A DNA stretch of 64,000 nt from Nocardioides marinus (GTDB lineage: Bacteria; Actinomycetota; Actinomycetes; Propionibacteriales; Nocardioidaceae): contig NZ_JACBZI010000001.1 of NCBI RefSeq assembly GCF_013408145.1, forward strand, positions 2,246,001 through 2,310,000. Reading direction: 5' to 3'. A program made the translations under genes and the position numbers. Shown in pieces: positions 15,005-23,500 of this stretch. The notes beneath the pieces were generated by a model, which was given only the letters and a program-made list of their open reading frames with translations, was not told the DNA's origin and ran no database searches. How positions within the stretch are numbered: position 1 is the stretch's first letter; every line of letters begins with the position of its first letter.

Positions 15005-15080
15005 GGCCCCTCCGACGGCACACGAGCGGGCCGGGGACACCGATTTCCGGCGCGGCCGGGCCTGCGGTGAGGATGCTCCG

Positions 15081-16013
15081 GTGACGTCCCCCAGCACCAC
15101 CGGCAGCACCTCCGACCGCAACCCGATCGGCACCCACGTCCTGGTCGGCAAGGGCCTGGTGGCCGGCGCGCTGGCCGACGCCGAGCGGCTGGGCTGCGAG
15201 ACGCTGCAGGTCTTCGTGGGCAACCCGCGCGGGTGGGCGCTGACCCCGGGCAAGCCGGCCGAGGACGAGGCCTTCCGGGTCGCCGCGGCGCAGCGGGGCA
15301 TCCGGACCTTCATCCACGCGCCGTACCTGGTCAACCTCGGCTCCCCCACCGCCAAGACCTACGAGAACAGCGTGGCCGTCGTGGCGCACAACCTGCGCCG
15401 CGCCGCCGAGATCGGCGCCGAGGGCGTCGTGGTGCACACCGGCTCCTACGTGGACACCCAGGCCGACCCCGAGGGCGCTTCGCAGCGGCACGCGGCCGCG
15501 CTGCGCCAGGTGCGCGAGGGGTTGCTGCCGATCCTGGAGACCCTCGGCGAGGAGGGTCCCTGGCTGCTGCTGGAGCCCACCGCGGGCCAGGGCCGCTCGC
15601 TGTGCGCGGGCGTCGAGGACCTCGGCGACTACCTCGGGGCGCTCGACCACCACCCGCGCGCCGGCATCTGCCTGGACACCTGCCACGTCTTCGCCGCGGG
15701 GGCTCCCCTCGACGAGGAGGGCGGCGCCGCGGCCACCGTCGAGCGGATCGGCGAGATCGCCGGACCGGACAAGCTGCGCCTGGTGCACGCCAACGACTCC
15801 AAGGACGTGCGCGGGGCCATGAAGGACCGGCACGAGCAGATCGGCAAGGGGCACATCGGCTCCGACGCCTTCGTGGAGCTCTTCGCCCACCCCGCCCTCG
15901 ACGGGGTGCCGTTCGTCCTCGAGACCCCCGGCTCCCGCGAGCCCGGCGGCGACGTCGACGTGCTCAAGGCGCTGCGCGACGTCGCTCGCCGCGGCGGGAC
16001 CGGAGCCCGGTGA
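15081..16013 (+). CDS. nfo: Endonuclease IV (AP endonuclease)
   Basis: A 310-residue TIM-barrel enzyme of base-excision repair that cuts 5' of abasic sites. Zinc-ligand motifs in order: HAPYLVNLGS, VVVHTGSYV, LLLEPTAGQG, GICLDTCHVFAAG, LVHANDSKDVRGAMKDRHEQIGKGHIG and VLETPGS. All metal ligands expected for the family appear present. The first 15 residues (Thr/Ser-rich) are extra. GTG 15081 lies 6 bp after GAGGAT, a weak leaderless -10. The next gene begins 8 bp after the stop, so the EamA transporter is probably cotranscribed. No LexA box was seen upstream. Confidence 0.93.
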   Translation: MTSPSTTGSTSDRNPIGTHVLVGKGLVAGALADAERLGCETLQVFVGNPRGWALTPGKPAEDEAFRVAAAQRGIRTFIHAPYLVNLGSPTAKTYENSVAVVAHNLRRAAEIGAEGVVVHTGSYVDTQADPEGASQRHAAALRQVREGLLPILETLGEEGPWLLLEPTAGQGRSLCAGVEDLGDYLGALDHHPRAGICLDTCHVFAAGAPLDEEGGAAATVERIGEIAGPDKLRLVHANDSKDVRGAMKDRHEQIGKGHIGSDAFVELFAHPALDGVPFVLETPGSREPGGDVDVLKALRDVARRGGTGAR

Positions 16014-16020
16014 TGCGGCG

Positions 16021-16911
16021 GTGACCACGCGGCGCACCTCGCTGCTGGCGTCGCTGGCGCTGCTGGCGATGACCGCCTCGTGGGGGTCGACGTTCTTCCT
16101 GATCCGCGACCTGCTGGAGCGGGTGCCGACGCTGGACTTCCTGGCGGTGCGGTTCCTCATCGCCGCCGTCGCGATGCTGCTCGTCGCCCCGCGCGCGGTG
16201 GCCCGGCTCAGCCCCGAGTCCCGGCGGCACGCGGTGGTGCTGGGTGGGGTGTACGGCGTCGCGCAGGTGCTGCAGACCACCGGGCTGGCGCACACGCCGG
16301 CGAGCGTGTCGGGCTTCATCACCGGGATGTACGTCGTCATGACCCCGCTGCTCGCCGCCGTGCTGCTCCGCACCCGCATCGGCGGGCTCACGTGGGTCGC
16401 GGTCGCGATCGCCGCCGGTGGTCTCGCGGTCCTGACGCTCGACGGCGTCTCCATGGGCTACGGCGAGGCGATCACGCTGATGTCGGCGGTCCTCTACGCC
16501 CTGCACATCGTCGGGCTGGGGGCCTGGTCGGACCCGCGCCAGGCGCTGGGCATGTCGATCGTGCAGATCGTGGTCATCGCCGTGCTGTGCTCGATCGCCA
16601 CCGTGCCCGACGGCGTCGTGCTGCCGAGCACCCGTGCGGACTGGGCCTCGGTGGTCTACATGGCGCTGGTCGCCGGTGCGGCCGCGATGCTCGCCCAGAC
16701 CTGGGCGCAGGCCCACCTGCCGCCGACCCGCAGCGCGATCATCATGTCGATGGAGCCGGTCTTCGCCGCGACCTTCGCGGTCTGGCTCGGCGGGGAGCCC
16801 ACGACCCTGCGGATGGTGGGCGGTGGGCTGATGGTGCTGACCGCGATGCTGCTGGTCGAGCTGGCCCCGCGACGCAAGGTCGAGGGCGAGGTCCAGCACC
16901 TGGTCGTGTGA
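16021..16911 (+). CDS. EamA-family (DMT) transporter
   Basis: A 296-residue polytopic membrane protein with the ten-helix, two-repeat organisation of drug/metabolite transporters. The first repeat begins LLASLALLAMTASWGSTFFLIRDLLE with the family signature around Trp-Gly-Ser; the second begins GEAITLMSAVLYALHIVGLG. The segment ARSAIIMSMEPVFAATFAVWLGGEP has the conserved Met-Glu-Pro near the end of the second repeat. The substrate, possibly an amino acid or metabolite exported to the outside, cannot be predicted. GTG 16021 directly follows nfo, suggesting a two-gene transcript. A gap of 34 bp separates it from the DAHP synthase gene, which has its own promoter. Confidence 0.87.
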   Translation: MTTRRTSLLASLALLAMTASWGSTFFLIRDLLERVPTLDFLAVRFLIAAVAMLLVAPRAVARLSPESRRHAVVLGGVYGVAQVLQTTGLAHTPASVSGFITGMYVVMTPLLAAVLLRTRIGGLTWVAVAIAAGGLAVLTLDGVSMGYGEAITLMSAVLYALHIVGLGAWSDPRQALGMSIVQIVVIAVLCSIATVPDGVVLPSTRADWASVVYMALVAGAAAMLAQTWAQAHLPPTRSAIIMSMEPVFAATFAVWLGGEPTTLRMVGGGLMVLTAMLLVELAPRRKVEGEVQHLVV

Positions 16912-16933
16912 CCGGTCACACCCACCCCCCGGT

Positions 16934-16945
16934 TACCTTCGGCGC
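16934..16945 (+). promoter_or_regulatory. Leaderless promoter -10 of the type I-beta DAHP synthase gene
   Basis: TACCTT at 16934-16939, 6 bp, ATG 16946. Confidence 0.6.
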
Positions 16946-17992
16946 ATGGTCGTCGTGATGTCCCCCGACGCCACGGAGGAGGACGTGGCGGCGGTCGTCG
17001 CACGCGTCGAGGCGGTCGGTGGCGAGGCCAACGTCAGCAAGGGCCTGACCCGAACGATCATCGGCCTGGTCGGTGACATCGAGTCCTTCCACCACCTCAA
17101 CCTGCGCACCCTGCGCGGGGTCGCGGACGTGCACCGGATCTCCGACCCCTACAAGCTCGTGAGCCGCCAGCACCACCCCGAGCGCTCCACGGTGTGGGTC
17201 GGCACCGGGCGCCAGGTGCCGATCGGCCCCGAGACCTTCACCTTCATCGCCGGGCCGTGCGCGGTCGAGACCGCCGGCCAGACCCTCGAGGCCGCCCAGA
17301 TGGCGCAGGCCGCCGGCGCCACGCTGCTGCGGGGCGGCGCCTTCAAGCCGCGCACGTCCCCCTACGCCTTCCAGGGCCTGGGGGTGCAGGGGCTGGAGAT
17401 CCTCGCCGGGGTCCGCGAGGCCACCGGCATGCCGATCGTCACCGAGGTCGTCGACGCCCGCGACGTCACCGTCGTGGCCGAGCACGCCGACATGCTGCAG
17501 GTCGGCACCCGCAACATGGCCAACTTCGGGCTGCTCCAGGCCGTCGGCGAGGCCGGCAAGCCGGTGCTGCTCAAGCGCGGCATGACCGCCACCATCGAGG
17601 AGTGGCTGATGGCCGCGGAGTACATCGCCCGCCGCGGCAACCTCGACGTCGTCCTCTGCGAGCGCGGCATCCGCACCTTCGAGCCGGCCACCCGCAACAC
17701 CCTCGACATCTCCGCGGTGCCGGTCGTGCAGGCCACCAGCCACCTGCCCGTCATCGTCGACCCCTCCCACGCCGCCGGCCGCAAGGACCTCGTCGTCCCG
17801 CTGTCGCGGGCCGCGATGGGTGTGGGGGCCGACGGCGTGATCGTCGACGTGCACCCCGACCCCGAGTCCGCCCTGTGCGACGGGCCGCAGGCACTGCTCG
17901 GCACCGAGCTGCGCGAGCTGGCCTCCGCCGTGCGCCGGTTGCCGCCCGTGCTCGGCCGGGTGGACGCCTCCGAGCGGGTCCGCGAGGGCTGA
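16946..17992 (+). CDS. aroF: 3-deoxy-7-phosphoheptulonate (DAHP) synthase, type I-beta
   Basis: A 348-residue enzyme for the first step of the shikimate pathway (PEP plus erythrose 4-phosphate). Residues 1-70 form the ferredoxin-like N-terminal domain typical of I-beta enzymes (MVVVMSPDATEEDVAAVVAR). The barrel follows with FIAGPCAVE, LRGGAFKPRTSPYAFQG, LQVGTRNMANFGLLQ, VLLKRGM, LCERGIRTFE, VIVDPSHAAGR and DVHPDPESALCDG, which hold the PEP- and metal-binding residues (Cys in GPCA, His and Glu/Asp of the late strands). A type II enzyme of the same activity is encoded 2 kb away on the other strand, so the two may respond to different aromatic end products (inference). Confidence 0.94.
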   Translation: MVVVMSPDATEEDVAAVVARVEAVGGEANVSKGLTRTIIGLVGDIESFHHLNLRTLRGVADVHRISDPYKLVSRQHHPERSTVWVGTGRQVPIGPETFTFIAGPCAVETAGQTLEAAQMAQAAGATLLRGGAFKPRTSPYAFQGLGVQGLEILAGVREATGMPIVTEVVDARDVTVVAEHADMLQVGTRNMANFGLLQAVGEAGKPVLLKRGMTATIEEWLMAAEYIARRGNLDVVLCERGIRTFEPATRNTLDISAVPVVQATSHLPVIVDPSHAAGRKDLVVPLSRAAMGVGADGVIVDVHPDPESALCDGPQALLGTELRELASAVRRLPPVLGRVDASERVREG

Positions 17993-18043
17993 GCCCGCTC
18001 CACGCCCGGTGGGCTGGACCGGCGGGTCCACGGACGGCACGGC

Positions 18044-18049
18044 TACGCT
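18044..18049 (+). promoter_or_regulatory. Promoter -10 of the zinc-ribbon protein gene
   Basis: TACGCT at 18044-18049; the leader of about 30 bp contains GGAGGAG before ATG 18088. Confidence 0.45.
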
Positions 18050-18087
18050 GCCGGCTGGCGGGGACCGGGCCAGGGACGGAGGAGACG

Positions 18088-18987
18088 ATGAGCACGTGCG
18101 CGCGCTGCGGCGCCCAGCACCCCGTCGACTCCGTGGGCCGCTACTGCACCAACTGCGGGGCACCCCGCGACGCCGCACCCGGCCCCGGGCAGGAGCCGCC
18201 ACCGGTCCACCAGGCCCCGCCTCCCCCACGCTTCCCGTTGTACGCCGACGACCCGGTCGAGCAAGGCGGGCCCGGCGACCCCGTCCCGGTGCCCGCGCCG
18301 TCCCCGGGCGCCCCGGTCGCCCGGCACCGCCGGCGCACCCCGCTGGTCTGGGTGGGACTCGGCGTGACCGCGCTGCTGCTGGTGGTCGTGGCCGTGGCGC
18401 TGCTGACCGGCGAGAGCGTCACCGACCCCGGAGCCCCCGGCCCCGCTGCCGGGACCTCGAGCACCGACGGCGACCCCGCGCCCACCGCCGACCCCGAGCC
18501 CCTGGTCGACCTCGTGACCGCGCAGGCACCGCGCAGCGACGCGGACAGCGTCGACATCTCGACGGGTCGGCCGACGTCGTACGAGGCGGGGAACATGGTG
18601 GACGGTGACCCCGAGACCGCCTGGCGCGTCGACGGCGATGCCTCCGGCGAGACCCTGAGGTTCACCTTCGACGAGCCGGTGACGCTCACGAGCGTGGGGC
18701 TGGTCAACGGCTACGCGAAGACCTCGGTCGACGGGTCCGGCACCGAGTTCGACCTGTACGCCGGCGGGCGCCGCGTCCTGCAGGTGCAGTGGGTCCTCGA
18801 CGGGGAGGCGGTCATCGACCAGGCCCTCTCCGACGGGGACCGCGAGCTGCAGCGGGTGGACACCGGGGCGGTCGAGGTCACCGTCGTCGAGCTGCGGCTG
18901 GTGGAGGTGTCCGCGCCCGGCAAGGGGCCGGCCGCACGCGACAAGACCGCCGTCTCCGAGGTGTCGCTCGAGGGCTACGCCGGCTGA
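18088..18987 (+). CDS. Zinc-ribbon membrane protein with C-terminal glycan-binding-like domain
   Basis: A 299-residue protein. An N-terminal zinc ribbon (CARCGAQHPVDSVGRYCTNCG, four cysteines in two CxxC pairs) lies in the cytoplasm, then a Pro-rich linker, one transmembrane helix (VWVGLGVTALLLVVVAVALL, about residues 91-110), an Ala/Pro/Thr/Asp-rich spacer and an outer beta-sandwich (about 150-298). The latter resembles the discoidin-like domain annotated as NADase-type glycan-binding: GRPTSYEAGNMVDGDPETAW, LRFTFDEPVTLTSVGLVNGY. No enzymatic residues are visible. ATG 18088 has GGAGGAG upstream. It converges with the threonine aldolase gene, 3 bp between stops. The function may be sensing or binding at the envelope (inference). 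Confidence 0.8.
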   Translation: MSTCARCGAQHPVDSVGRYCTNCGAPRDAAPGPGQEPPPVHQAPPPPRFPLYADDPVEQGGPGDPVPVPAPSPGAPVARHRRRTPLVWVGLGVTALLLVVVAVALLTGESVTDPGAPGPAAGTSSTDGDPAPTADPEPLVDLVTAQAPRSDADSVDISTGRPTSYEAGNMVDGDPETAWRVDGDASGETLRFTFDEPVTLTSVGLVNGYAKTSVDGSGTEFDLYAGGRRVLQVQWVLDGEAVIDQALSDGDRELQRVDTGAVEVTVVELRLVEVSAPGKGPAARDKTAVSEVSLEGYAG

Positions 18988-18990
18988 GCG

Positions 18991-19986
18991 CTACTCGAGG
19001 GTCGAGAGCACCGCGGCGGCCCGCTCCGCGTCGGCGCGACTGACGTCGAGGTGGGTGACGAGGCGGACGGTGGTCGGCCCGACCGCGGCGACCCGCACGC
19101 CGGCGTCCTGGGCCCGGGCCACGAAGCCGGCGGCGTCGGCCTTCTCCACGACCACGATGTTGGTGTGCACCGACTCAGGGTCGGTGCCGCAGGCCTCGGC
19201 CAGCAGCCGCGCGTGAGCGTGGTCGTCGGCGAGCCGCTCGACGTGGTGGTCCAGGGCGTGCAGGCCCGCTGCGGCGAGGATGCCGACCTGACGCATGCCG
19301 CCGCCCAGGCGCTTGCGGCGCACCCGGGCCTCGGCCATCGCCTCGGCCGACCCCACGACCAGCGACCCGACCGGGGCACCGAGCCCCTTGGAGAGGCACA
19401 CGGCCAGGGAGTCGGTCGCCGCGCCGTACTCGCTGAGCGGCGTGCCGGTGGCGACGTGGGCGTTCCAGATCCGCGCGCCGTCGACGTGCACGGCGACCCC
19501 GGCCTCGTCGGCCAGGGCACGCACCGCCTGCAGGTCGGCCAGCGGCAGGACGGTGCCGCCGGCGAAGTTGTGGGTGTTCTCCAACGAGATCGCCGCGGTG
19601 CGCACGAAGAACGGACCCATGTCGGGCGCGACGAGCCGGCGCAGCACGTCGAGGTCGACCCCGCCCCGCTCGTGGATCCAGGTGCGCATCGTGACGCCGC
19701 TGACCGCGCCGTGGGCGCCGAGCTCGGCCCGCGCGATGTGGGCCGAGGCCTCGCACAGCACCTCCTGGCCGGGCGCGACCAGCAGGCCCACGGCCAGCAC
19801 GTTGGCCAGCGACCCGGTCGGGGTGAAGAGCGCGGCCTCGTGGCCGAACATCGCTGCCACCCGCTCCTCGAGCGCACGGACCGTGGGGTCCTCGCCGTAC
19901 ACGTCGTCGCCGACCTCGGCACGCGCCATCGCGGCGCGCATCGCCTCGGTGGGTCGGGTGAGGGTGTCGGAGCGGAGGTCGATCAT
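18991..19986 (-). CDS. ltaE: Low-specificity L-threonine aldolase
   Basis: PLP-dependent fold-type I enzyme of 331 residues cleaving L-threonine and allo-threonine to glycine and acetaldehyde. It opens MIDLRSDTLTRPTEAMRAAM, the family hallmark; GDDVYGEDPTV, NVLAVGLLV, ENTHNFAGGTVLP, VHVDGARIWNA and the PLP lysine in CLSKGLGAPVGSLV follow in order, then RKRLGGGMRQVG. Length and motifs are normal. ATG 19986 is 6 bp after TACGGT (leaderless). It lies between two DAHP synthase genes with no evident pathway link; the downstream-facing zinc-ribbon gene is convergent. Confidence 0.94.
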   Translation of the reverse strand: MIDLRSDTLTRPTEAMRAAMARAEVGDDVYGEDPTVRALEERVAAMFGHEAALFTPTGSLANVLAVGLLVAPGQEVLCEASAHIARAELGAHGAVSGVTMRTWIHERGGVDLDVLRRLVAPDMGPFFVRTAAISLENTHNFAGGTVLPLADLQAVRALADEAGVAVHVDGARIWNAHVATGTPLSEYGAATDSLAVCLSKGLGAPVGSLVVGSAEAMAEARVRRKRLGGGMRQVGILAAAGLHALDHHVERLADDHAHARLLAEACGTDPESVHTNIVVVEKADAAGFVARAQDAGVRVAAVGPTTVRLVTHLDVSRADAERAAAVLSTLE

Positions 19987-19998
19987 GCGGCGACCGTA
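19987..19998 (-). promoter_or_regulatory. Leaderless promoter -10 of ltaE
   Basis: TACGGT (19993-19998, minus strand), 6 bp, ATG 19986. Confidence 0.6.
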
Positions 19999-20018
19999 TC
20001 CGGCCGCCCGCGCCGCGC

Positions 20019-21371
20019 TCAGGCCGAGGTGGCTCGCAGCATCTCCGCGACGTGGAAGGCCAGCTCGAGGGACTGCACGCGGTTCAGCCGCGGGTCGACG
20101 ACCGACTCGTAGCGGTGCGCGAGGCCGTGCTCGTCGAGCTCCTCGCCGCCGCCGATGCACTCGGTGACGTCGTCACCGGTCATCTCGACCAGGATGCCGC
20201 CGGGCCAGGTGCCGAGGCTGCGGTGCACGTCGAAGAAGCCCTGCACCTCGCCCACGACGTCGTCGAAGCGACGGGTCTTGTAGCCGGTGGAGGAGGTGAA
20301 GGTGTTGCCGTGCATCGGGTCGCACACCCAGGCGACCTGCACACCCTCGGCGGTGACCTTCTCGACCAGGCCGGGCAGGCCGTCGCGGACCTTGCCCGCA
20401 CCGAAGCGGGTGATGAACGTCAGCCGGCCGGGGGTGTTCTCCGGGTTGAGCTTGGCGGCCAGGGCCAGCGCGTCGTCGGCGGTGGCCGTGGGGCCGAGCT
20501 TCACGCCGATGGGATTGCGGATGTGGCGGAAGTACTCCACGTGGGCGGCGTCGAGCTGACGGGTCCGCTCACCGATCCACACGAAGTGGCCCGAGACGTT
20601 GTAGGGCTGCTCGGTGCGGGAGTCGACGCGGGTCATCGCGTGCTCGTACTCCATCAGCAGCGCCTCGTGGCTGGAGTGGAAGTCGACGCGGCGCAGCTCC
20701 TCGGGGTCGGCCCCGATGGCCTTCATGAACGACAGCGCCTTGTCGATCTCACCGGCCAGCTGCTCGTAGCGCTGGCCCGCGGGCGAGGTCTTCACGAAGT
20801 CGGTGTTCCAGGTGTGGACCTGGCGCAGGTCGGCGTACCCACCGGTGACGAAGGCACGCACGAGGTTCAGGGTCGCCGCGGAGGCGTTGTAGACGTCGAG
20901 CAGCCGGTTGGGGTCGGGGATGCGCGACTCGGGGGTGAACTCGAAGCCGTTGACGGCGTCCCCGCGGTACGCCGGGAGGGTGACCTCCTGGCCGTCGACC
21001 ACGCGGGTCTCGTCGTCGGAGCTGCGGGGCTTGGCGTACTGCCCGGCCATCCGGCCCAGCTTCACCACCGGCACCGAGCCGGCGTAGGTCATGACGACGG
21101 CCATCTGCAGCAGGACCCGCAGCTTGTTGCGGACGTTGTCGGCGGTGACCTCGGCGAAGGTCTCGGCGCAGTCACCGCCCTGCAGCAGGAACGCCTCGCC
21201 ACGGGTGACCGCGGCCAGCTTGTCGGTGAGGTCGTCGCACTCGCCCGCGAAGACCAGCGGGGGCATGGTGCGCAGTCGGGCCACGGCGTCGTCGAGGGCC
21301 CCGCGGTCGGGGTACGTCGGCTGCTGGAGGGCGCCGATCGCGTGCAGGCTCTCGAGGGTGGGGATGCTCAC
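20019..21371 (-). CDS. aroG: 3-deoxy-7-phosphoheptulonate (DAHP) synthase, type II
   Basis: Plant-type/class II DAHP synthase of 450 residues, unrelated in sequence to the type I-beta enzyme nearby. Diagnostic segments: FLLQGGDCAETF (metal-binding Cys), VVKLGRMAGQYAKPRS, LPAYRGDAVNGFEF, NFVKTSPAGQ-like HTWNTDFVKTSPAG, DFHSSHEALLMEYEHAMTR, PIGVKLGPT, LTFITRFGAGKVRDGLP, WVCDPMHGNTFTSSTGYKTR and GGILVEMTGDDVTECIGG. In M. tuberculosis the homologue (Rv2178c) sits close to pknL, as here. GTG 21371 is 6 bp after TACCCT (leaderless). The shikimate product supplies aromatic amino acids; such enzymes are usually feedback-inhibited by aromatic amino acids. Confidence 0.95.
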   Translation of the reverse strand: MSIPTLESLHAIGALQQPTYPDRGALDDAVARLRTMPPLVFAGECDDLTDKLAAVTRGEAFLLQGGDCAETFAEVTADNVRNKLRVLLQMAVVMTYAGSVPVVKLGRMAGQYAKPRSSDDETRVVDGQEVTLPAYRGDAVNGFEFTPESRIPDPNRLLDVYNASAATLNLVRAFVTGGYADLRQVHTWNTDFVKTSPAGQRYEQLAGEIDKALSFMKAIGADPEELRRVDFHSSHEALLMEYEHAMTRVDSRTEQPYNVSGHFVWIGERTRQLDAAHVEYFRHIRNPIGVKLGPTATADDALALAAKLNPENTPGRLTFITRFGAGKVRDGLPGLVEKVTAEGVQVAWVCDPMHGNTFTSSTGYKTRRFDDVVGEVQGFFDVHRSLGTWPGGILVEMTGDDVTECIGGGEELDEHGLAHRYESVVDPRLNRVQSLELAFHVAEMLRATSA

Positions 21372-21383
21372 CGATCCAGGGTA
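21372..21383 (-). promoter_or_regulatory. Leaderless promoter -10 of the type II DAHP synthase gene
   Basis: TACCCT (21378-21383, minus strand), 6 bp, GTG 21371. Confidence 0.6.
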
Positions 21384-21449
21384 CGTCGGGTGCCGCTCCC
21401 GCTCCGACTCCGCGGTGCGACGTGGACAGGCCGGCGGCCCCCGCGGGAC

Positions 21450-22919
21450 CTACTCTCGCAGCGCGTCGGGGTCGCGGAACCCGGTCTTCTTGGCGCGGAT
21501 GCCGCGGTTGGTGAGCCAGGTCAGCACCCACAGCACCACGCCGATGGCCAGCAGCACCCCGGCGATGCGGTACTGCACGTGGTCCTCGGCGACGCGGGCC
21601 CAGGGGCCGACGAGGAACGCGGCGCTGGCGGCACCGACGTACGGCGTCCAGCGCGGCGCGTCGAAGCCGTCCTCCTCGCCGCGGTCGCGCCGGCGCAGCA
21701 CCAGGCAGGCGACGTTGACCACGGCGAAGACGGCGAGCAGCAGCAGGCCCGTGGTGCCGGCGAGCGCGGAGACGACCTCGGTCTCCGAGCGCAGCCGCAC
21801 GAACGTGATGAGCCCGAGAGCCATGAGCGTCGTGAAGGCGATGGCCGCCCACGGGGAGCGACGGCCGGGCAGCACCGCCGCCAGCGAGCGGGGCAGCACG
21901 TCCTGCTTCGCCATCCCGTAGACCAGTCGGCTGGCCATCAGCATGTTGATCAGCGCCGTGTTGCCGACCGCGCAGATCGTGAGGAAGGGGAAGACGTCGT
22001 CGATCGGGAGCCCCGGTGCACCGACCCGCACGACGTCGAGCAGGATGCCGGCGTCGGGGTTGGCCGGGTCGGCGATGTCGCCCGGCGGGATGACGACGAC
22101 CACGGCCAGGGCGACCAGGACGTAGACGCCGGCGCAGATCCCGAGGCCGGTGAGCAGGATGCGCGGGAAGGTGCGCGAGGGGTCCTTGACCTCCTCCACC
22201 ATGTTGACGGAGTCCTCGAAGCCGACCATCGCGAAGAACGCCACCGTGGTGGCGATGGTGATCGCCAGGAACGCCGACTTCTCCCCCGGTGTCTCGAAGA
22301 CCACCACCCGGCCCAGGTCCCCCTCGCCGCTCACCGCCGCCCAGGCCCCGATGGCGATGATCGCGGCGAGCGCGACCACGACCACCGAGGTGAGCACCAC
22401 GTTGAGCTTCACGCTCTCGCCGACCCCGCGCAGGTTGACCGCCGCCAGGACCAGCATGAAGCCGAGCGCGACGGCGAGCGTGGCGCCGGTCCCCGTGGGG
22501 ACACCGCCGACGAGGCCGTCGAGACCCAGCAGCAGGTTGGAGGCCACCAGCCCCGAGGACGTCGAGGCGCTGGTGATGCCAGAGCAGACGACCGCGAAGG
22601 CCACCAGGAAGGTCAGGAAGTGGGTGCCGAAGGCCTTGTGCACGAACAGCGCCGCGCCGGCCGCCTGCGGGTACCGCGTCACCAGCTCGAGGTAGCTCAG
22701 GGCCGTCAGGCCCGCCACGGCGAACGCCACGAGGAACGGCAACCACGCCACGCCGCCCACCTGCGCGGCCACGTCACCGGTGATGGCGAAGACGCCGGCC
22801 CCGATGATGTCGCCGACGACGAAGAAGAGCAGCAGCCGCGGGCCGATCGCCCGCTTGAGGGGACCCCCTTGCGCCGCGTCGCTCCGGTCGTCCACCTGCG
22901 TGGCGCTCTGGCTGCTCAT
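21450..22919 (-). CDS. APC-family amino-acid permease
   Basis: A 489-residue protein with about twelve hydrophobic helices. The first helix carries the unwound substrate-site motif GDIIGAGVFAITG, and helix 6 has VGFEDSVNMVEEVKDPSRTFP, both characteristic of the APC superfamily (APA or cationic amino-acid transporter branch). PQAAGAALFVHKAFG between helices 2 and 3 is also typical. The exact substrate is not determined. ATG 22919 has GGAGGGT directly upstream. It follows the DUF309 gene by 152 bp on the same strand; that gap contains no clear terminator, so partial cotranscription with pfp-DUF309 is possible. Confidence 0.9.
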   Translation of the reverse strand: MSSQSATQVDDRSDAAQGGPLKRAIGPRLLLFFVVGDIIGAGVFAITGDVAAQVGGVAWLPFLVAFAVAGLTALSYLELVTRYPQAAGAALFVHKAFGTHFLTFLVAFAVVCSGITSASTSSGLVASNLLLGLDGLVGGVPTGTGATLAVALGFMLVLAAVNLRGVGESVKLNVVLTSVVVVALAAIIAIGAWAAVSGEGDLGRVVVFETPGEKSAFLAITIATTVAFFAMVGFEDSVNMVEEVKDPSRTFPRILLTGLGICAGVYVLVALAVVVVIPPGDIADPANPDAGILLDVVRVGAPGLPIDDVFPFLTICAVGNTALINMLMASRLVYGMAKQDVLPRSLAAVLPGRRSPWAAIAFTTLMALGLITFVRLRSETEVVSALAGTTGLLLLAVFAVVNVACLVLRRRDRGEEDGFDAPRWTPYVGAASAAFLVGPWARVAEDHVQYRIAGVLLAIGVVLWVLTWLTNRGIRAKKTGFRDPDALRE

Positions 22920-23071
22920 GGGGACCCTCCCTGCCCGGAGCCGATCCCGGCCCGCTCAACCGCAGATGCTCTCCCGCGCACCGGCACGGCAAACCACCCC
23001 TGGTCGCGTACGCCCGGGTGCTGGGCTCGAGCCCCGCCCTCGGCGTCCTCGCCGGGACGGCTGGGTGGCGC

Positions 23072-23500
23072 TCAGCCGTCGACCCGTCGTCGCGCGCAGG
23101 CGAGCAGGTCGTCCAGGTCCAGTCCGTAGGTCGGGGACTCGCCGTCGGCGTACGCGCCGAGGTGCCGGCCCGCGCGTTCGAGCAACCGCTGGGCACCCAC
23201 GGCGTTGCCTCGCTCGGCGTGGGTGAGGGCCACGCAGACCTGGGCCAGCCCCTGCCACAACGGCCGCTCGTGCTCGGGGCAGGACTTCCAGCGCACCTCC
23301 AGCGCCTCGTGCGCGGCGAAGGGACGGCCCTCGTCGAGCAGCGCGCGGGCGTAGGCGATCGTCGCCTCCGGTGGTCGGGGCGTCTCGTCGATCGGTGGCA
23401 GGCCGGGCGATCCGTAGGGCAGCGGCCGGCCCAGCCGGTCGCGCGGCCGCGCCTGCTCGGCGCGGCCGTCGGCGTTGCGGTCGCGATCGGCGGCGGCCAT
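23072..23500 (-). CDS. DUF309 family protein
   Basis: A 142-residue protein. After a basic 40-residue N-terminus comes the DUF309 helical core: IAYARALLDEGRPFAAHEALEVRWKSCPEHERPLWQGLAQVCVALTHAERGNAVGAQRLLERAG. The conserved His/Glu (AAHEALE) and Trp residues of the family are present. Its biochemical role is unknown. The ATG at 23500 overlaps the TGA of the phosphofructokinase gene (TGATG), so it is translationally coupled to a glycolytic enzyme, which hints at, but does not prove, a metabolic role. Confidence 0.85.
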   Translation of the reverse strand: MAAADRDRNADGRAEQARPRDRLGRPLPYGSPGLPPIDETPRPPEATIAYARALLDEGRPFAAHEALEVRWKSCPEHERPLWQGLAQVCVALTHAERGNAVGAQRLLERAGRHLGAYADGESPTYGLDLDDLLACARRRVDG

